Source: Frankia casuarinae
Lineage (GTDB): Bacteria; Actinomycetota; Actinomycetes; Frankiales; Frankiaceae
Direction: 5' to 3'
Length of the DNA stretch: 64,000 bases
Assembly (NCBI RefSeq): GCF_000013345.1
Contig: NC_007777.1
Coordinates: 5,369,629-5,433,628, forward strand
A program made the position numbers and the translations under genes. Positions 27,643 to 36,436 of this stretch are shown in pieces (position 1 is the stretch's first letter; each line of letters starts with the position of its first letter). The notes beneath the pieces are model-generated. The model saw only the letters and a program-made list of their open reading frames with translations, was not told where the DNA came from and made no database searches.

Positions 27643-28036
27643 CGCCGAAGGCGAGGCGACGGAAACCCCGCACGGCCCCCGATGCCAGGGGCCCCCGCAT
27701 TGCGCCGAAGGCGCCCGAAGGCTCCCGAAGGCTCCCGAAGGCTCCCCCAGGAACCTCGCCGAAGGCGAGGCGACGGAAACCCCGCACGGCCCCCGATGCC
27801 AGGGGCCCCCGCATTGCGCCGAAGGCGCCCGAAGGCTCCCGACGGCTCCCCCAGGAACCTCGCCGAAGGCGAGGCGACGGAAACCCCGCACGGCCCCCGA
27901 TGCCAGGGGCCCCCGCATTGCGCCGAAGGCGCCCGAAGGCTCCCGACGGCTCCCCCAGGAACCTCGCCGAAGGCGAGGCGACGGAAACCCCGCACGGCCC
28001 CCGATGCCAGGGGCCCCCGCATTGCGCCGAAGGCGC
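27643..28036. repeat. Tandem array of 104-114 bp units
   Basis: Unit starts are at 27643, 27757, 27861 and 27965: one 114-bp copy, two 104-bp copies and a 72-bp partial. The first copy is longer by one extra 10-bp gaaggctccc step. Each unit contains small hairpins (CGCC-GAA-GGCG, GCGCC-GAA-GGCGC) and the palindrome GGGGCCCC. Copies are nearly identical. The array fills the gap between a mannosyltransferase stop and the small membrane protein gene. Long frames across it on both strands are by-products of the repeat. Confidence 0.95.
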
Positions 28037-28050
28037 CATGCGGGGAAAGG

Positions 28051-29184
28051 CTAGTCCACCCACTGTCCCTGCGTGAAGGCGACGACCAGGGCTGCCATGA
28101 TCGGCGTACCGGTACATAGATATACCGACTGTACCCAGCTCTGCCGCGCGGCGGCTCGCGCGAGCATCAGATACAACGGAAAGGCCACTAAAATTCCACG
28201 GATTCCCGATGCATAATAATTCGTGCAGGCCATTATCACGGTCATCACGCCGAGGAAGGTCGCCTCACCCCACCGTCTCCCGGCCAGCAGGATGATGGTC
28301 AGCAGTACCCCGACGACCACCGCGAGCAGTTCCCCGCGCCAGAACCAGACGAAGGTCGACGCACCGTTGCCATCCGTGGCCGATGCCCAGGTGGCGGTCC
28401 AGCCCGACCAGGGCCAGTCGAGGCCTCGGTGCCAGCCGTCCCGCATCGCGTCCGTGTAGGAGCCCCAGCCCCCGGTGCGAATCCTGAGATAGCCCAGGTA
28501 GGCGAGGACGGGGATGGGTGGAAGCCCCAGCGACAACGCCGGCCGGGCGAACACCGGGAGGCCGGCGGAGCGCCGGCTCGCGACGTACTGCACGGCCAAC
28601 GCGACCCCGAAGGGAATACCACTGATCCTGGCGGATGCCGCCCCGGCGCCCAGCAGGCCGGCCAACCACCAGCGGCTGCGACGTGCCGCCAGCCAGGACG
28701 CCGTCGCGAACCCCAGGAAGATGCCCTCCGAATAGGCGGCGAACAGGAACACCGCGTAGGGGAAGCAGATGAGGCTGAGGACGGCGAACCGCGCCGCGGA
28801 CTTGCCGACCTCGTCCGCGGCCAACCGCCACAGCGCGGCGACCGCGACCGCACCGGCGAGGAACGACACGACCAGACCCGCGACAATCCAGTCCGGAACG
28901 ACAATATGGACGATCCGCATCGCGATCGGGAGGCCGGGAAAGTCGACTTCTGTCCGGTCCGAGTAGGCGGGGGAGAGATAACCGTACCGGGCGACCTTCG
29001 TGAACAGGCCGACATCCCACCGGTCCCAGAGCGTGCGCAGGCCGGGAGCGTTTCGCGCCGGCGCCGAGGTAAGGACCCGCGCGGCGGCGAGCGCCAGCAG
29101 GGCGACCGCGACCCGGCTCCCGAACCAGATCGGCAGCGTGGCCCGGACCGGCTCCGGCAGCCGGGCCCAGGCCGCTCGGACCAT
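28051..29184 (-). CDS. Membrane mannosyltransferase, PIG-V-like family
   Basis: A 377-residue polytopic protein with about eight membrane helices. The first periplasmic loop carries WDRWDVGLFTKVARYGYL, similar to the Asp-containing loop (DxxxY/F) of PIG-V/Mannosyl_trans2 enzymes that use polyprenol-phosphate mannose. The conserved FPYAVFLFAAYSEGIFL helix is also typical. Start ATG 29184 is 17 bp after the GT87 stop; a GTG at 29208 would overlap it. Co-transcribed with the GT87 gene and the PBP gene, suggesting cell-envelope glycan work. Confidence 0.75.
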   Translation of the reverse strand: MVRAAWARLPEPVRATLPIWFGSRVAVALLALAAARVLTSAPARNAPGLRTLWDRWDVGLFTKVARYGYLSPAYSDRTEVDFPGLPIAMRIVHIVVPDWIVAGLVVSFLAGAVAVAALWRLAADEVGKSAARFAVLSLICFPYAVFLFAAYSEGIFLGFATASWLAARRSRWWLAGLLGAGAASARISGIPFGVALAVQYVASRRSAGLPVFARPALSLGLPPIPVLAYLGYLRIRTGGWGSYTDAMRDGWHRGLDWPWSGWTATWASATDGNGASTFVWFWRGELLAVVVGVLLTIILLAGRRWGEATFLGVMTVIMACTNYYASGIRGILVAFPLYLMLARAAARQSWVQSVYLCTGTPIMAALVVAFTQGQWVD

Positions 29185-29200
29185 CCCCGGCCCGATCGGA

Positions 29201-31120
29201 TCATGCACCGCCGGACCCGGCCCCGTCGGCGCTGCCGGCGCCCGGGCCTCCGGCCGGCTCGCCGGTGGCCGCCGCCGTAACCCACGCCGGCCGGCCGCCG
29301 CGGACATCGGGGGCATGGTCCAGCACCCCGCCCGCAGGGTCGTCAACGGCGTCCGGATCGCCGACGGCAGCGGAGCCGACCGCGACACGCGGATCACCCG
29401 GGTACGCCATTCCGCCGGTCCGCACGATGTCGGTATGCGGATGCAGGATCTCCCGGACGACGAATCCGGCCAGGACGAGCAGCACCAGGTCGCGCAGGGC
29501 CACCGCGCCGACGAACCATCCCCGGTCGATGCCGTGACGACCCTGCGTGTCGTTGTAGATGAAGTGCATGAATCGGGTGAACAGCACCCACGCCTCGCAG
29601 ACCTGCCACAGCAGGAACAGCCTCCATCGGGGCCGAGCCAGTGCCGCCAGCGGTAGCAGCCAGATCGTGTACTGGGGTGAGAAGACCTTGTTGGTCAGCA
29701 GGAAGGCGACGACGAGCAGGAACAGCACCTGCGGCAGACGGGGCCGGCGCGGTGCGAGCCAGGTGAGTAACCCGATGGCGACCACCGAGACCAGCAGGGC
29801 CGCCCCAGTGATGATGTTCAACGTGGAGATGGGCAGGCCGTTGTTCCGCAAGCCCTGCAGGATCATCGGGAGGGCGACGACGATCGTCACCCAGCCGGCC
29901 GCGGCCGCCGCGATGACCAGCCGGCGCGCATCGGGCCGATGATGGATCGCGGCCGCGGCCACCGCGACGAGGACGACGGCAGTGAGCGCGGAGACCACCA
30001 GGTGCAGTGCTCCGAACCAGGCCGGGTCGTAGCGGCCGGCAAGCCAGGTCGCGCCGAACGCCAGCGAGTCCCAGTCGGCGCCGCGGTCGGAGTTCAGATC
30101 GAAGAACCGGGCGATGGCGTTGCGGGCCCCGTCCGGACCACCACCGACCAGCCGGATCCAGTCACCACCTCGCCAGAAGGTCGACCAGATGCTGTCGCCG
30201 ACGCGGGCGTTCTCCGCGTTGAAGTAGCCGGCGGTCAGCCATAGCGGGACGATGACCACCAGCACCGTCACCGCCGCCGCGCAGACGGTCCGGGCCAGTT
30301 CGCGCAGCCTCCCGGCCCGGAGGCAGAGAAAGGCCAACCCTAGCAGGAACAGGGCCGGATAGAGCTTCGTGAGGATGCCGAGTCCGATTAGCATCCCGGC
30401 GAGCTTCGGAGCCCGTCTGGACCAGGCAAGCAGGCCGCCCGCCGCGAACGCCACCGCGATGATGTCCCAGTTCGTCAGCAGATGCAGCACGAGGGTCGGC
30501 GCCAGCGCGAACAGAGCGGCGTCCCAGATCCGCCTCGATCCGGCCGCCAGCGCGGTGCAGCACACCGCGACCGAGGCCACGATCAGGAACAGCAGGGCGG
30601 TGAGGTCGTAGAAGACGGCCGACCGCATGTCCATCGTGTAATGGTCGAAGACGCGCTCGCCGTTCTCCTCCCGGTAGACCGCCCGCGGTCCGTTCGCGAG
30701 ACCGGCCGGCCAGGCGACGAGCTGCATGGTGGCGCCGATCAACGGCGGATATTCCGTCGGGTAGTCCAGATAGGGGATCTTCCCGTCGACCAGCCCCTCC
30801 TGGCTGTACAACGCGACGATGTCGGAGTAGCACAACGCCGTGTACTGGTGCTCATGCGTCCAGTTCCGGGTGTCCCGGCAACTGATCTTCTGGGTGTAGC
30901 CGAGGACCCCGGCCACGATGACCATTGCCATCAGCACCCGCAGCGGGGTCAGCCAACCACGCCGGTCGGGCACGGCCGCGTGCTCACCCGGCGGCCCACC
31001 GATGAGCTGGCTTGCCCCCGCGACGACCGGGTCCTCCCGGGCCGGGCTGACGCGGACGGGGGACGCCGGGGACATGGCCATGCCCGTCATTCTCGCCCCA
31101 TGACAGCCCATGACCAGCAC
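29201..31120 (-). CDS. GT87-family polyprenol-phosphate-dependent mannosyltransferase
   Basis: A 639-residue membrane enzyme with at least ten helices. The first external loop holds YSDIVALYSQEGLVDGKIPYLDYPTEYPPL, with the acidic residue pattern of GT87 (DUF2029) enzymes. The segment FSPQYTIWLLPL near residue 490 is also characteristic. The gene occupies the position of Rv0051 in M. tuberculosis, right after the class A PBP. GTG 31120 has GGGAGG 9 bases upstream. The last 70 residues are a disordered Gly/Ala/Asp tail. Confidence 0.82.
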   Translation of the reverse strand: MLVMGCHGARMTGMAMSPASPVRVSPAREDPVVAGASQLIGGPPGEHAAVPDRRGWLTPLRVLMAMVIVAGVLGYTQKISCRDTRNWTHEHQYTALCYSDIVALYSQEGLVDGKIPYLDYPTEYPPLIGATMQLVAWPAGLANGPRAVYREENGERVFDHYTMDMRSAVFYDLTALLFLIVASVAVCCTALAAGSRRIWDAALFALAPTLVLHLLTNWDIIAVAFAAGGLLAWSRRAPKLAGMLIGLGILTKLYPALFLLGLAFLCLRAGRLRELARTVCAAAVTVLVVIVPLWLTAGYFNAENARVGDSIWSTFWRGGDWIRLVGGGPDGARNAIARFFDLNSDRGADWDSLAFGATWLAGRYDPAWFGALHLVVSALTAVVLVAVAAAAIHHRPDARRLVIAAAAAGWVTIVVALPMILQGLRNNGLPISTLNIITGAALLVSVVAIGLLTWLAPRRPRLPQVLFLLVVAFLLTNKVFSPQYTIWLLPLAALARPRWRLFLLWQVCEAWVLFTRFMHFIYNDTQGRHGIDRGWFVGAVALRDLVLLVLAGFVVREILHPHTDIVRTGGMAYPGDPRVAVGSAAVGDPDAVDDPAGGVLDHAPDVRGGRPAWVTAAATGEPAGGPGAGSADGAGSGGA

Positions 31121-31137
31121 TGAACTCGACCTCCCGG

Positions 31138-34100
31138 TCAGTTGAACGGGTCGGAGAAGATCCCCGTCTGTCGAGCCGGCCGGCCCGCCTGGCCGGCACC
31201 CTGCTGCTGACCACCGCCGTTGCCGTTGCCACTGGGGTTCAGGAGATCGCCCAGGTTGACGCCGGTATCGCCGGGCTGGCTCGATGAGGCGCTCGGCGCC
31301 GGGGTGGGTGTGGGAGTCGGCTCGGGCTCGTTATCCTGCACGAGGCCACCGAAGGCCGGCGGATCGAACTTCGACGGCGGCACCCCCGTCAGCGCGGCGT
31401 CCATGAACGCCTTCCACACCTTGGCCGGGTAGGTACCCCCGTAGACGCCCTTCTCGGCGCCGGGAATGCCCTTCAGCACATCCTGCTCGGTGCCCTTGCC
31501 CCGGAACATGTTCACGCAGGACGCGAGTTCCCTGGTGTACCCGCAGAACCAGGCCGACCGGAAGTTGGTCGACGTCCCGGTCTTGCCGGCGGCCTCCCGC
31601 CCGCCGTCCAGCCGGGCCCGCTTTCCGGTGCCACTCGAATCCGTCAACACGCTCTGCAGGGCGTACGTGGCGTCGCGGGCCACCGTGGCCGGGATGACCT
31701 GCTTCACATCCGGGGTACCCGAATAGATCACCTGCCCGTTGCCGTCGACCACCTTGTCCACGATGTGCGGTGTGGCCCGCACTCCGGCGCCGGCGAGGGT
31801 CGCGTAGACCGTGGTCATATCCACCGCGTGCACGTCGTCCTGGCCCAGCGTGATACCCGCTTCGTTGCGCAGCTGGGTACTGGCCGGGATGCCAAGGTCG
31901 CGCGCGGTCTTGATGATGTTCGAGACGCCGATGTTCTGCCCCAGCGGTACGTACACCGTGTTGATGGAGCCCGCCGTCGCCTCGATGAGGTTCTTGTATC
32001 CGAGATCGCCCGCCTCACCCTCGTCGTTGCTGACCACGTAATTCCCCGGCAGTGTGATCTTGGCGGGAGCGGCGAAGGTCGACTTGAGGTTGATGTTCTG
32101 ACGCAACGCGGCGACCAGAGTGATCGTCTTGAAGGTGGAGGCGGACTGCACCTGCGCCCCTGACACGTTGTCGACGTACTGCTCGTGGCCCTGTGCGTCC
32201 TTGCCGTAGAGCGACCCGCCGTACCAGGCGAGGATCCTGCCGGTCCCGGGTTCTATCGCGGTGAGCCCGGTACGCAGATCCGGCACGGCGGCGTACGCCG
32301 GGCCCAGCACGTCGCTCACCGCCTGGAAGGCCTTGAACTGCCGCCCCTTGTCGATCGTGGTCGTGATGCGCAGTCCACCGCGGTTGATCTGATCCTCGGT
32401 GATCTTCCCGACGGTCGTAAGCTCACGTTTGACCTGATCGCGGATGTACGCGATCTGGTCGGACGAGGCGGCGGCGTCCTGCGCCTTCGCGGCCACGGGT
32501 GGGGGGCTCTGCTGGGCGAGCCCCGGCGGAGCCCAGCCCTCGGCGACCATCGTCGCGACCACGTCGTGCCAGCGGTTCGCCGCCGGACCCGGGTTCTTGG
32601 CCGGGTCGAGGTAGTTGGGTGATCGGATCAGGCCCGCGATGACCGCCCCCTGGGCGGGGGTGAGTTTGGCGGCCGAGGTGTTGAAGTAGGCTTTCGCCGC
32701 CGCTTCGATACCGTAGGCGCCCCGGCCGAAGTAGATCGTATTCAGGTAGAACTCCAGGATCTGTCCCTTGGAGTACTTCTGGCCCAGCTTCACCGCGAGC
32801 ACGATCTCGCGCATCTTGCGGGTGAAGGTCCGCTCCTGCGACAGGTACGCGTTCTTGGCGTACTGCTGGGTGATGGTCGAACCACCCTGCAGCTCCCCGC
32901 CGGTGACGTTCACGTAGAGCGCCCGGGCAATGCCCTTGGGAGAGATACCGGGTTCGTGATAGAAGTTCTTGTCCTCGGCCGCGAGCACCGCGTGCTGCAT
33001 GTCCACGGACACTTCGGCGAGCGGCACGTCGGTGCGGTTCACGGTGCCGATCCGGGCAAGCTCCTCACCGTTGTCCTGGTGCGAGCCGGCCGGCGGTCCG
33101 TAGAAGATGATCGACGTCTGGTCCGTCTTCACCTCGGCAGGCAGCGGGACCCGGGTCGCCGCGTAGATGACGCCGATGCCGGCGGCGAACAGGAGAAGAC
33201 CGGAGAAGAAGCTGGCGAAGACCAGACGGCGCAGCCAGCGCGGGCGCCGTCGCCACCACATCGGGCCGTGTCGCCCCTGGCCCGGCCGGGGGGCCTTCCC
33301 GTTGCGGCGCCCGGGTCCTCCCGCCCCGCCCGGGACACCCATCTCCGCCCGGGAGGATCGGCCCGGGCCGGCCCGGCCTGGACCGGGCCGGCCTGGACCG
33401 GTCCGGCGGGGCTCGATCCGATCCGCGCCCGGTCGCCCACCCGCCATCCGGCGGGTAGCGGCCGATCCGTCTCCCTCCCGTGCCCGGCTCCGGACGGCCA
33501 TCAGTTCGGTGGCGCGGGTGAGGTCGCGCCGACCGGCCACCCGCTGAGCGGGCGTCACCTCGGTCATGCGGTCGCGGTCCGACACACCGTTGCGGCGGCC
33601 ATTCCGGGAGTCCCGCTCCGGCATCACCTTGTGGTAAACGGTGGCGTCCACGGTGCGTTCCCGGACATCGACCCGTCGTAGGGCTTCCTGGTCGACGGTG
33701 TCGTACAGGGTGTTGACCTCGCCGGCTGTCCGGTCTGCCGGTTGGTCCGGCCCACGATCGGGGACGCCGCGGTCAGAGGCGGTCCGATCGGAGAACCCAC
33801 GGCCGGGAACCCGCCGGGTGGGGGTCGCCCGACCGGAGGGCGCGCCGCCGCCTCGGCGACGACCGGTCGCCTCGCCGACGGGCATGCCGGGACGAGCGCT
33901 GGACGGTTCACGGCCGGGCGCGTCGGACTTCCCGATGCCACGGTCCGGCACCCACCCCCCGACGGTGGCACCGGCACCCCGACCGGTCCCACCGTCCGGC
34001 GGCGTGTTCGTCCTCGCCGCGGCGGAGGGAGCCGCGGGTGGCACGAGAGCGGTGCGTTCCCCTCTCCCGCCGGTGGGCCGGCCCGTCGGCGGCACCAGCC

Positions 34101-34335
34101 GGCGTCCCTGGGCCTGGCCTGCCCGGGCCTGGCCTGCCCGGGCCTGGCCTGCCCGGGCCTGGCCTGGCTGGGCCTGGCCGGGCCTGGCCTGCTCCGGCCG
34201 CCGGGCGCGGTCCGGGGGTACCCGGTCCGGGGGTACCCGGTCCGCGGGTACCCGGGACTGGCCGTCCGGGTTAGGCCATGCTCGGTCAGGTGCAGGACCA
34301 CCCCGACTAGAGCCCTGATCGTAGGGAGAGCTCAC
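31138..34335 (-). CDS. Class A penicillin-binding protein (PonA1-like)
   Basis: Bifunctional peptidoglycan synthase, 1065 residues. A very long cytosolic N-terminus (about 350 residues, Arg/Pro/Gly/Ala-rich, with QARAG and DRVPP repeats) precedes one membrane helix. The GT51 glycosyltransferase domain has EDKNFYHEPGISPKGIARA. The transpeptidase domain has SxxK as STFK, SxN as SIN, and KTGTS. The Pro/Thr-rich C-terminus ends without PASTA domains. GTG 34335 has GGAG at a 6-base gap; ATG 34347 is an alternative. Position equals mycobacterial ponA1 (Rv0050). Confidence 0.92.
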   Translation of the reverse strand: MSSPYDQGSSRGGPAPDRAWPNPDGQSRVPADRVPPDRVPPDRARRPEQARPGQAQPGQARAGQARAGQARAGQAQGRRLVPPTGRPTGGRGERTALVPPAAPSAAARTNTPPDGGTGRGAGATVGGWVPDRGIGKSDAPGREPSSARPGMPVGEATGRRRGGGAPSGRATPTRRVPGRGFSDRTASDRGVPDRGPDQPADRTAGEVNTLYDTVDQEALRRVDVRERTVDATVYHKVMPERDSRNGRRNGVSDRDRMTEVTPAQRVAGRRDLTRATELMAVRSRAREGDGSAATRRMAGGRPGADRIEPRRTGPGRPGPGRAGPGRSSRAEMGVPGGAGGPGRRNGKAPRPGQGRHGPMWWRRRPRWLRRLVFASFFSGLLLFAAGIGVIYAATRVPLPAEVKTDQTSIIFYGPPAGSHQDNGEELARIGTVNRTDVPLAEVSVDMQHAVLAAEDKNFYHEPGISPKGIARALYVNVTGGELQGGSTITQQYAKNAYLSQERTFTRKMREIVLAVKLGQKYSKGQILEFYLNTIYFGRGAYGIEAAAKAYFNTSAAKLTPAQGAVIAGLIRSPNYLDPAKNPGPAANRWHDVVATMVAEGWAPPGLAQQSPPPVAAKAQDAAASSDQIAYIRDQVKRELTTVGKITEDQINRGGLRITTTIDKGRQFKAFQAVSDVLGPAYAAVPDLRTGLTAIEPGTGRILAWYGGSLYGKDAQGHEQYVDNVSGAQVQSASTFKTITLVAALRQNINLKSTFAAPAKITLPGNYVVSNDEGEAGDLGYKNLIEATAGSINTVYVPLGQNIGVSNIIKTARDLGIPASTQLRNEAGITLGQDDVHAVDMTTVYATLAGAGVRATPHIVDKVVDGNGQVIYSGTPDVKQVIPATVARDATYALQSVLTDSSGTGKRARLDGGREAAGKTGTSTNFRSAWFCGYTRELASCVNMFRGKGTEQDVLKGIPGAEKGVYGGTYPAKVWKAFMDAALTGVPPSKFDPPAFGGLVQDNEPEPTPTPTPAPSASSSQPGDTGVNLGDLLNPSGNGNGGGQQQGAGQAGRPARQTGIFSDPFN

Positions 34336-34688
34336 CAACCGCTCCATCCGTCGCCGCGGGACTCCCCGGTATCCGGACCGCCGCAGGAGACGGGCCGGCG
34401 CCCCCAACCATCACCGAAGGTCCGATTTCCACAGGATCTACAGAACCGGCCCGTCTCGGCCCGGACCGTGCACGATCCCGGCGACCACCGGTCCACCATC
34501 GGACCGGGGCCGACTACGTGATGTTCGCTCACTCGCCGCATTCACCCGGCGAGGCTGTGACGAGGTCAGCCCATGGCGGATGCGACGCCAGGACCTGCCA
34601 TGAGACCCACATGGCAGACCAGGGTCTCACGCCGAATTCCGCCCCCTCGCGCAGGGCGTCCTTTGCGCCTCTCGGGGACGACCAGCCG
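34336..34688. other. Intergenic stretch upstream of the PBP gene
   Basis: 353 bp between the DUF5318 gene stop and the PBP start. Likely PBP promoter region. I see no gene; one TTCCACAGG word occurs near 34428. Confidence 0.45.
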
Positions 34689-35096
34689 TCAGCGGTCCGC
34701 GGTCCGCCGCCGGATCTGCTTCTTCGCCCTCGGCTCCCCCGTCCCGATCACATAAGAAGTGACCAGGTGGTTCCAGCCACAGGGCGGACACACCTCCACC
34801 ACATAGATCCGCAGCTCGCTGTACCTCGACGCGAGCGCGGGGAGCTCCCTGGTGGTGCGAACCCGCCCGGAGCTCTCCCCGAGCTCGTCGCCGTAGGCGT
34901 AGGTGACATGGATGAGCGGATCGCCGCCTCGGCAGACCGGGCATCGCTTCGTGGTCCGCTCACCGTGGTACCTGGCCGCCCGCAGCAGATAAGGATGCGC
35001 GTCGCAGACATCCAACGACGAGATCCTGCCCGCGAAGAGATCCGCCAGCGTCGCCCGGCGGGCGAGCGCGTAGTCGATGACCGACCGCGGACGCAT
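34689..35096 (-). CDS. DUF5318 zinc-ribbon-like protein
   Basis: A 135-residue soluble protein conserved in actinobacteria at this place (Rv0049 position). It begins MRPRSVIDYALARRATLADL and has two CxxC pairs, CPVC near residue 52 and CPPC near 106, which should bind one zinc. Function unknown. The start was set at ATG 35096, matching the family N-terminus; the longer upstream frame is repetitive. Confidence 0.85.
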   Translation of the reverse strand: MRPRSVIDYALARRATLADLFAGRISSLDVCDAHPYLLRAARYHGERTTKRCPVCRGGDPLIHVTYAYGDELGESSGRVRTTRELPALASRYSELRIYVVEVCPPCGWNHLVTSYVIGTGEPRAKKQIRRRTADR

Positions 35097-35128
35097 GCCA
35101 GCAACGGTACGCCGGAGCCGGCTTCCAG

Positions 35129-35170
35129 ACAGACGGTCCGCACAGACGGTCCGCACAGACGGTCCGCACA
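35129..35170. repeat. 13-bp direct repeats upstream of DUF5318 gene
   Basis: Three consecutive copies of acagacggtccgc, 35-75 bp before the DUF5318 start codon; they could serve as binding sites. Confidence 0.7.
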
Positions 35171-35366
35171 GCCGCCAAACCGGTCTCCCAGCTCCACATC
35201 CCGACTGTGATCCGGATGACAGTGTGAGCCCGCCCGCACCGGGATCTGGCCGCGCGGGACCGATGGTCCGGCAGGGGTCGGGATGCACCGGCAGGGCGCC
35301 TATCTGTCATCTCCCGGTCGCCGACTGGTCATTCCTGGTTGCGGTGCTCGTCCCGCGACGTCTATC

Positions 35367-35393
35367 CTCGATGTATCGCTCCGATATGTCGAG
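35367..35393. promoter_or_regulatory. Operator-like dyad, probable PadR site
   Basis: Imperfect 27-bp palindrome: 12-bp arms CTCGATGTATCG and CGATATGTCGAG, 10 of 12 matching, 3-bp centre. The ATGTATCG/CGATAT words are typical of PadR operators, and the padR gene starts 109 bp downstream, so autoregulation is likely. Confidence 0.6.
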
Positions 35394-35395
35394 CT

Positions 35396-35439
35396 GACCG
35401 TTCCGCGGGCCGTGGTCCACCACGGCCCGCGGAACGGTC
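35396..35439. promoter_or_regulatory. 20-bp perfect inverted repeat in padR leader
   Basis: Two 20-bp arms (beginning GACCGTTCCGCG) separated by four bases (TCCA) form a very stable hairpin between the putative operator and the padR start. It may be an attenuator/terminator or a protein site. Confidence 0.75.
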
Positions 35440-35443
35440 GGCA

Positions 35444-35483
35444 GGGCATCACGGGGCATCACGGGGCATCACGGGGCATCACG
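35444..35483. repeat. 10-bp direct repeats before padR
   Basis: Four exact copies of gggcatcacg end 18 bp before the padR ATG. Ten-base spacing puts each copy on the same DNA face. Confidence 0.85.
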
Positions 35484-35501
35484 GTCGAGAAGGGGTGGAT
35501 C

Positions 35502-36320
35502 ATGCTGGAGCTGGCGGTCCTCGCCCTGCTCTCCGAGAGCCCTATGCACGGCTATGAACTGCGCAAACGGCTCGCGGCGCTCCTCGGCGCGTTCCACCGG
35601 TTCAGCTACGGCTCGCTCTATCCCTGTCTGCGTCGTCTCGCGTCCGCCGGCTACGTCACCGCGGACGACGTCGGCGCCGCGAGCCGTCTCGGCGGGCGCA
35701 GTCGGGTCGTCTACACCTTGACGGGCGAGGGCAAGGAGAAGCTCGCGGACCTGCTGGGCGAGGGCGGACCGTCGTCCTGGGAAGACGAGATGTTCGGCGT
35801 GCGCTTCGCCTTCTTCTCGAAGACGGACGCCGCTGTCCGCCTCCGCATCCTCGAAGGTCGCCGCGGGCGGCTCGAGGAGCGCCGGGAGAAGGTTCGATCG
35901 GCCCTGACCCGGACCGTCGAGCGTTTCGACTCCTACACACTCGAGTTGCAGCGCCACGGCCTGGAATCGGTCGAACGTGAGGTCCGCTGGCTGAACGAGC
36001 TGATCGAGACCGAACGCGCCGGCACCCCCGTCGGCACCCAGGGACCACAGTTGTCCACAGGATCCACAGGTTTGCCCACAACCCCGTCCACAGGATCCGT
36101 GCAGCCGGGGGTACCCGTCGTCGAACCAGCCCGCCCAAGCGGGCCGGGAAGCCCTCCGGCGCAGGCGGACCGCCAGGACGACCCGCGCGCACGGGATAGC
36201 GGCACGCCTGCCGACGGCGACGCGCACCTGAACGTGAACGTGAACAGGCGTGGCCGGAGCAGGCGGGCCCCGCGGACAGCCGGCCAGGACCCCGACGGCG
36301 AGGTCCCGACCACCCGATGA
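35502..36320 (+). CDS. PadR-family transcriptional regulator
   Basis: A 272-residue regulator. Residues 1-85 form the PadR winged helix (LELAVLALLSESPMHGYELRKRL, FSYGSLYPCLRRLASAGYV), and residues 90-175 a coiled-coil dimer arm. The last 95 residues are a disordered Ser/Thr/Pro/Gly tail, part of which is spelled by DnaA-box-like DNA. ATG 35502 fits the family start. The gene lies upstream of inositol-phosphate synthase, as in mycobacteria (Rv0047c beside ino1), so it may control that gene as well as itself. Confidence 0.88.
   Translation: MLELAVLALLSESPMHGYELRKRLAALLGAFHRFSYGSLYPCLRRLASAGYVTADDVGAASRLGGRSRVVYTLTGEGKEKLADLLGEGGPSSWEDEMFGVRFAFFSKTDAAVRLRILEGRRGRLEERREKVRSALTRTVERFDSYTLELQRHGLESVEREVRWLNELIETERAGTPVGTQGPQLSTGSTGLPTTPSTGSVQPGVPVVEPARPSGPGSPPAQADRQDDPRARDSGTPADGDAHLNVNVNRRGRSRRAPRTAGQDPDGEVPTTR
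36051..36092. promoter_or_regulatory. DnaA-box-like cluster inside padR
   Basis: Within 42 bp of coding sequence occur TTGTCCACA at 36051 (perfect actinobacterial box), GATCCACAG at 36061, TTGCCCACA at 36072 and CCGTCCACA at 36084, all in the same direction. They encode the Ser-Thr-Gly-rich linker of PadR. Confidence 0.5.
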
Positions 36321-36436
36321 ACGTCATCCCGTAGCGGGTCCCTGTTCCCGACCAGCATGATCGGGAATGCCGCGGCGGAGCTGCGTGCCCCATATGACCC
36401 ACTTCCACGAAGATCTCAGCTAAGGAGCAGACCATC

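Noticed and set aside
27378..28022. Long open frames on both strands across the repeat array
   Set aside because: They arise because the unit length pattern leaves frames open; no start signals or family features, and the products are simple repeats.
27643..28036. CRISPR array
   Set aside because: Units are contiguous and near-identical over their whole length; there are no variable spacers and no cas genes.
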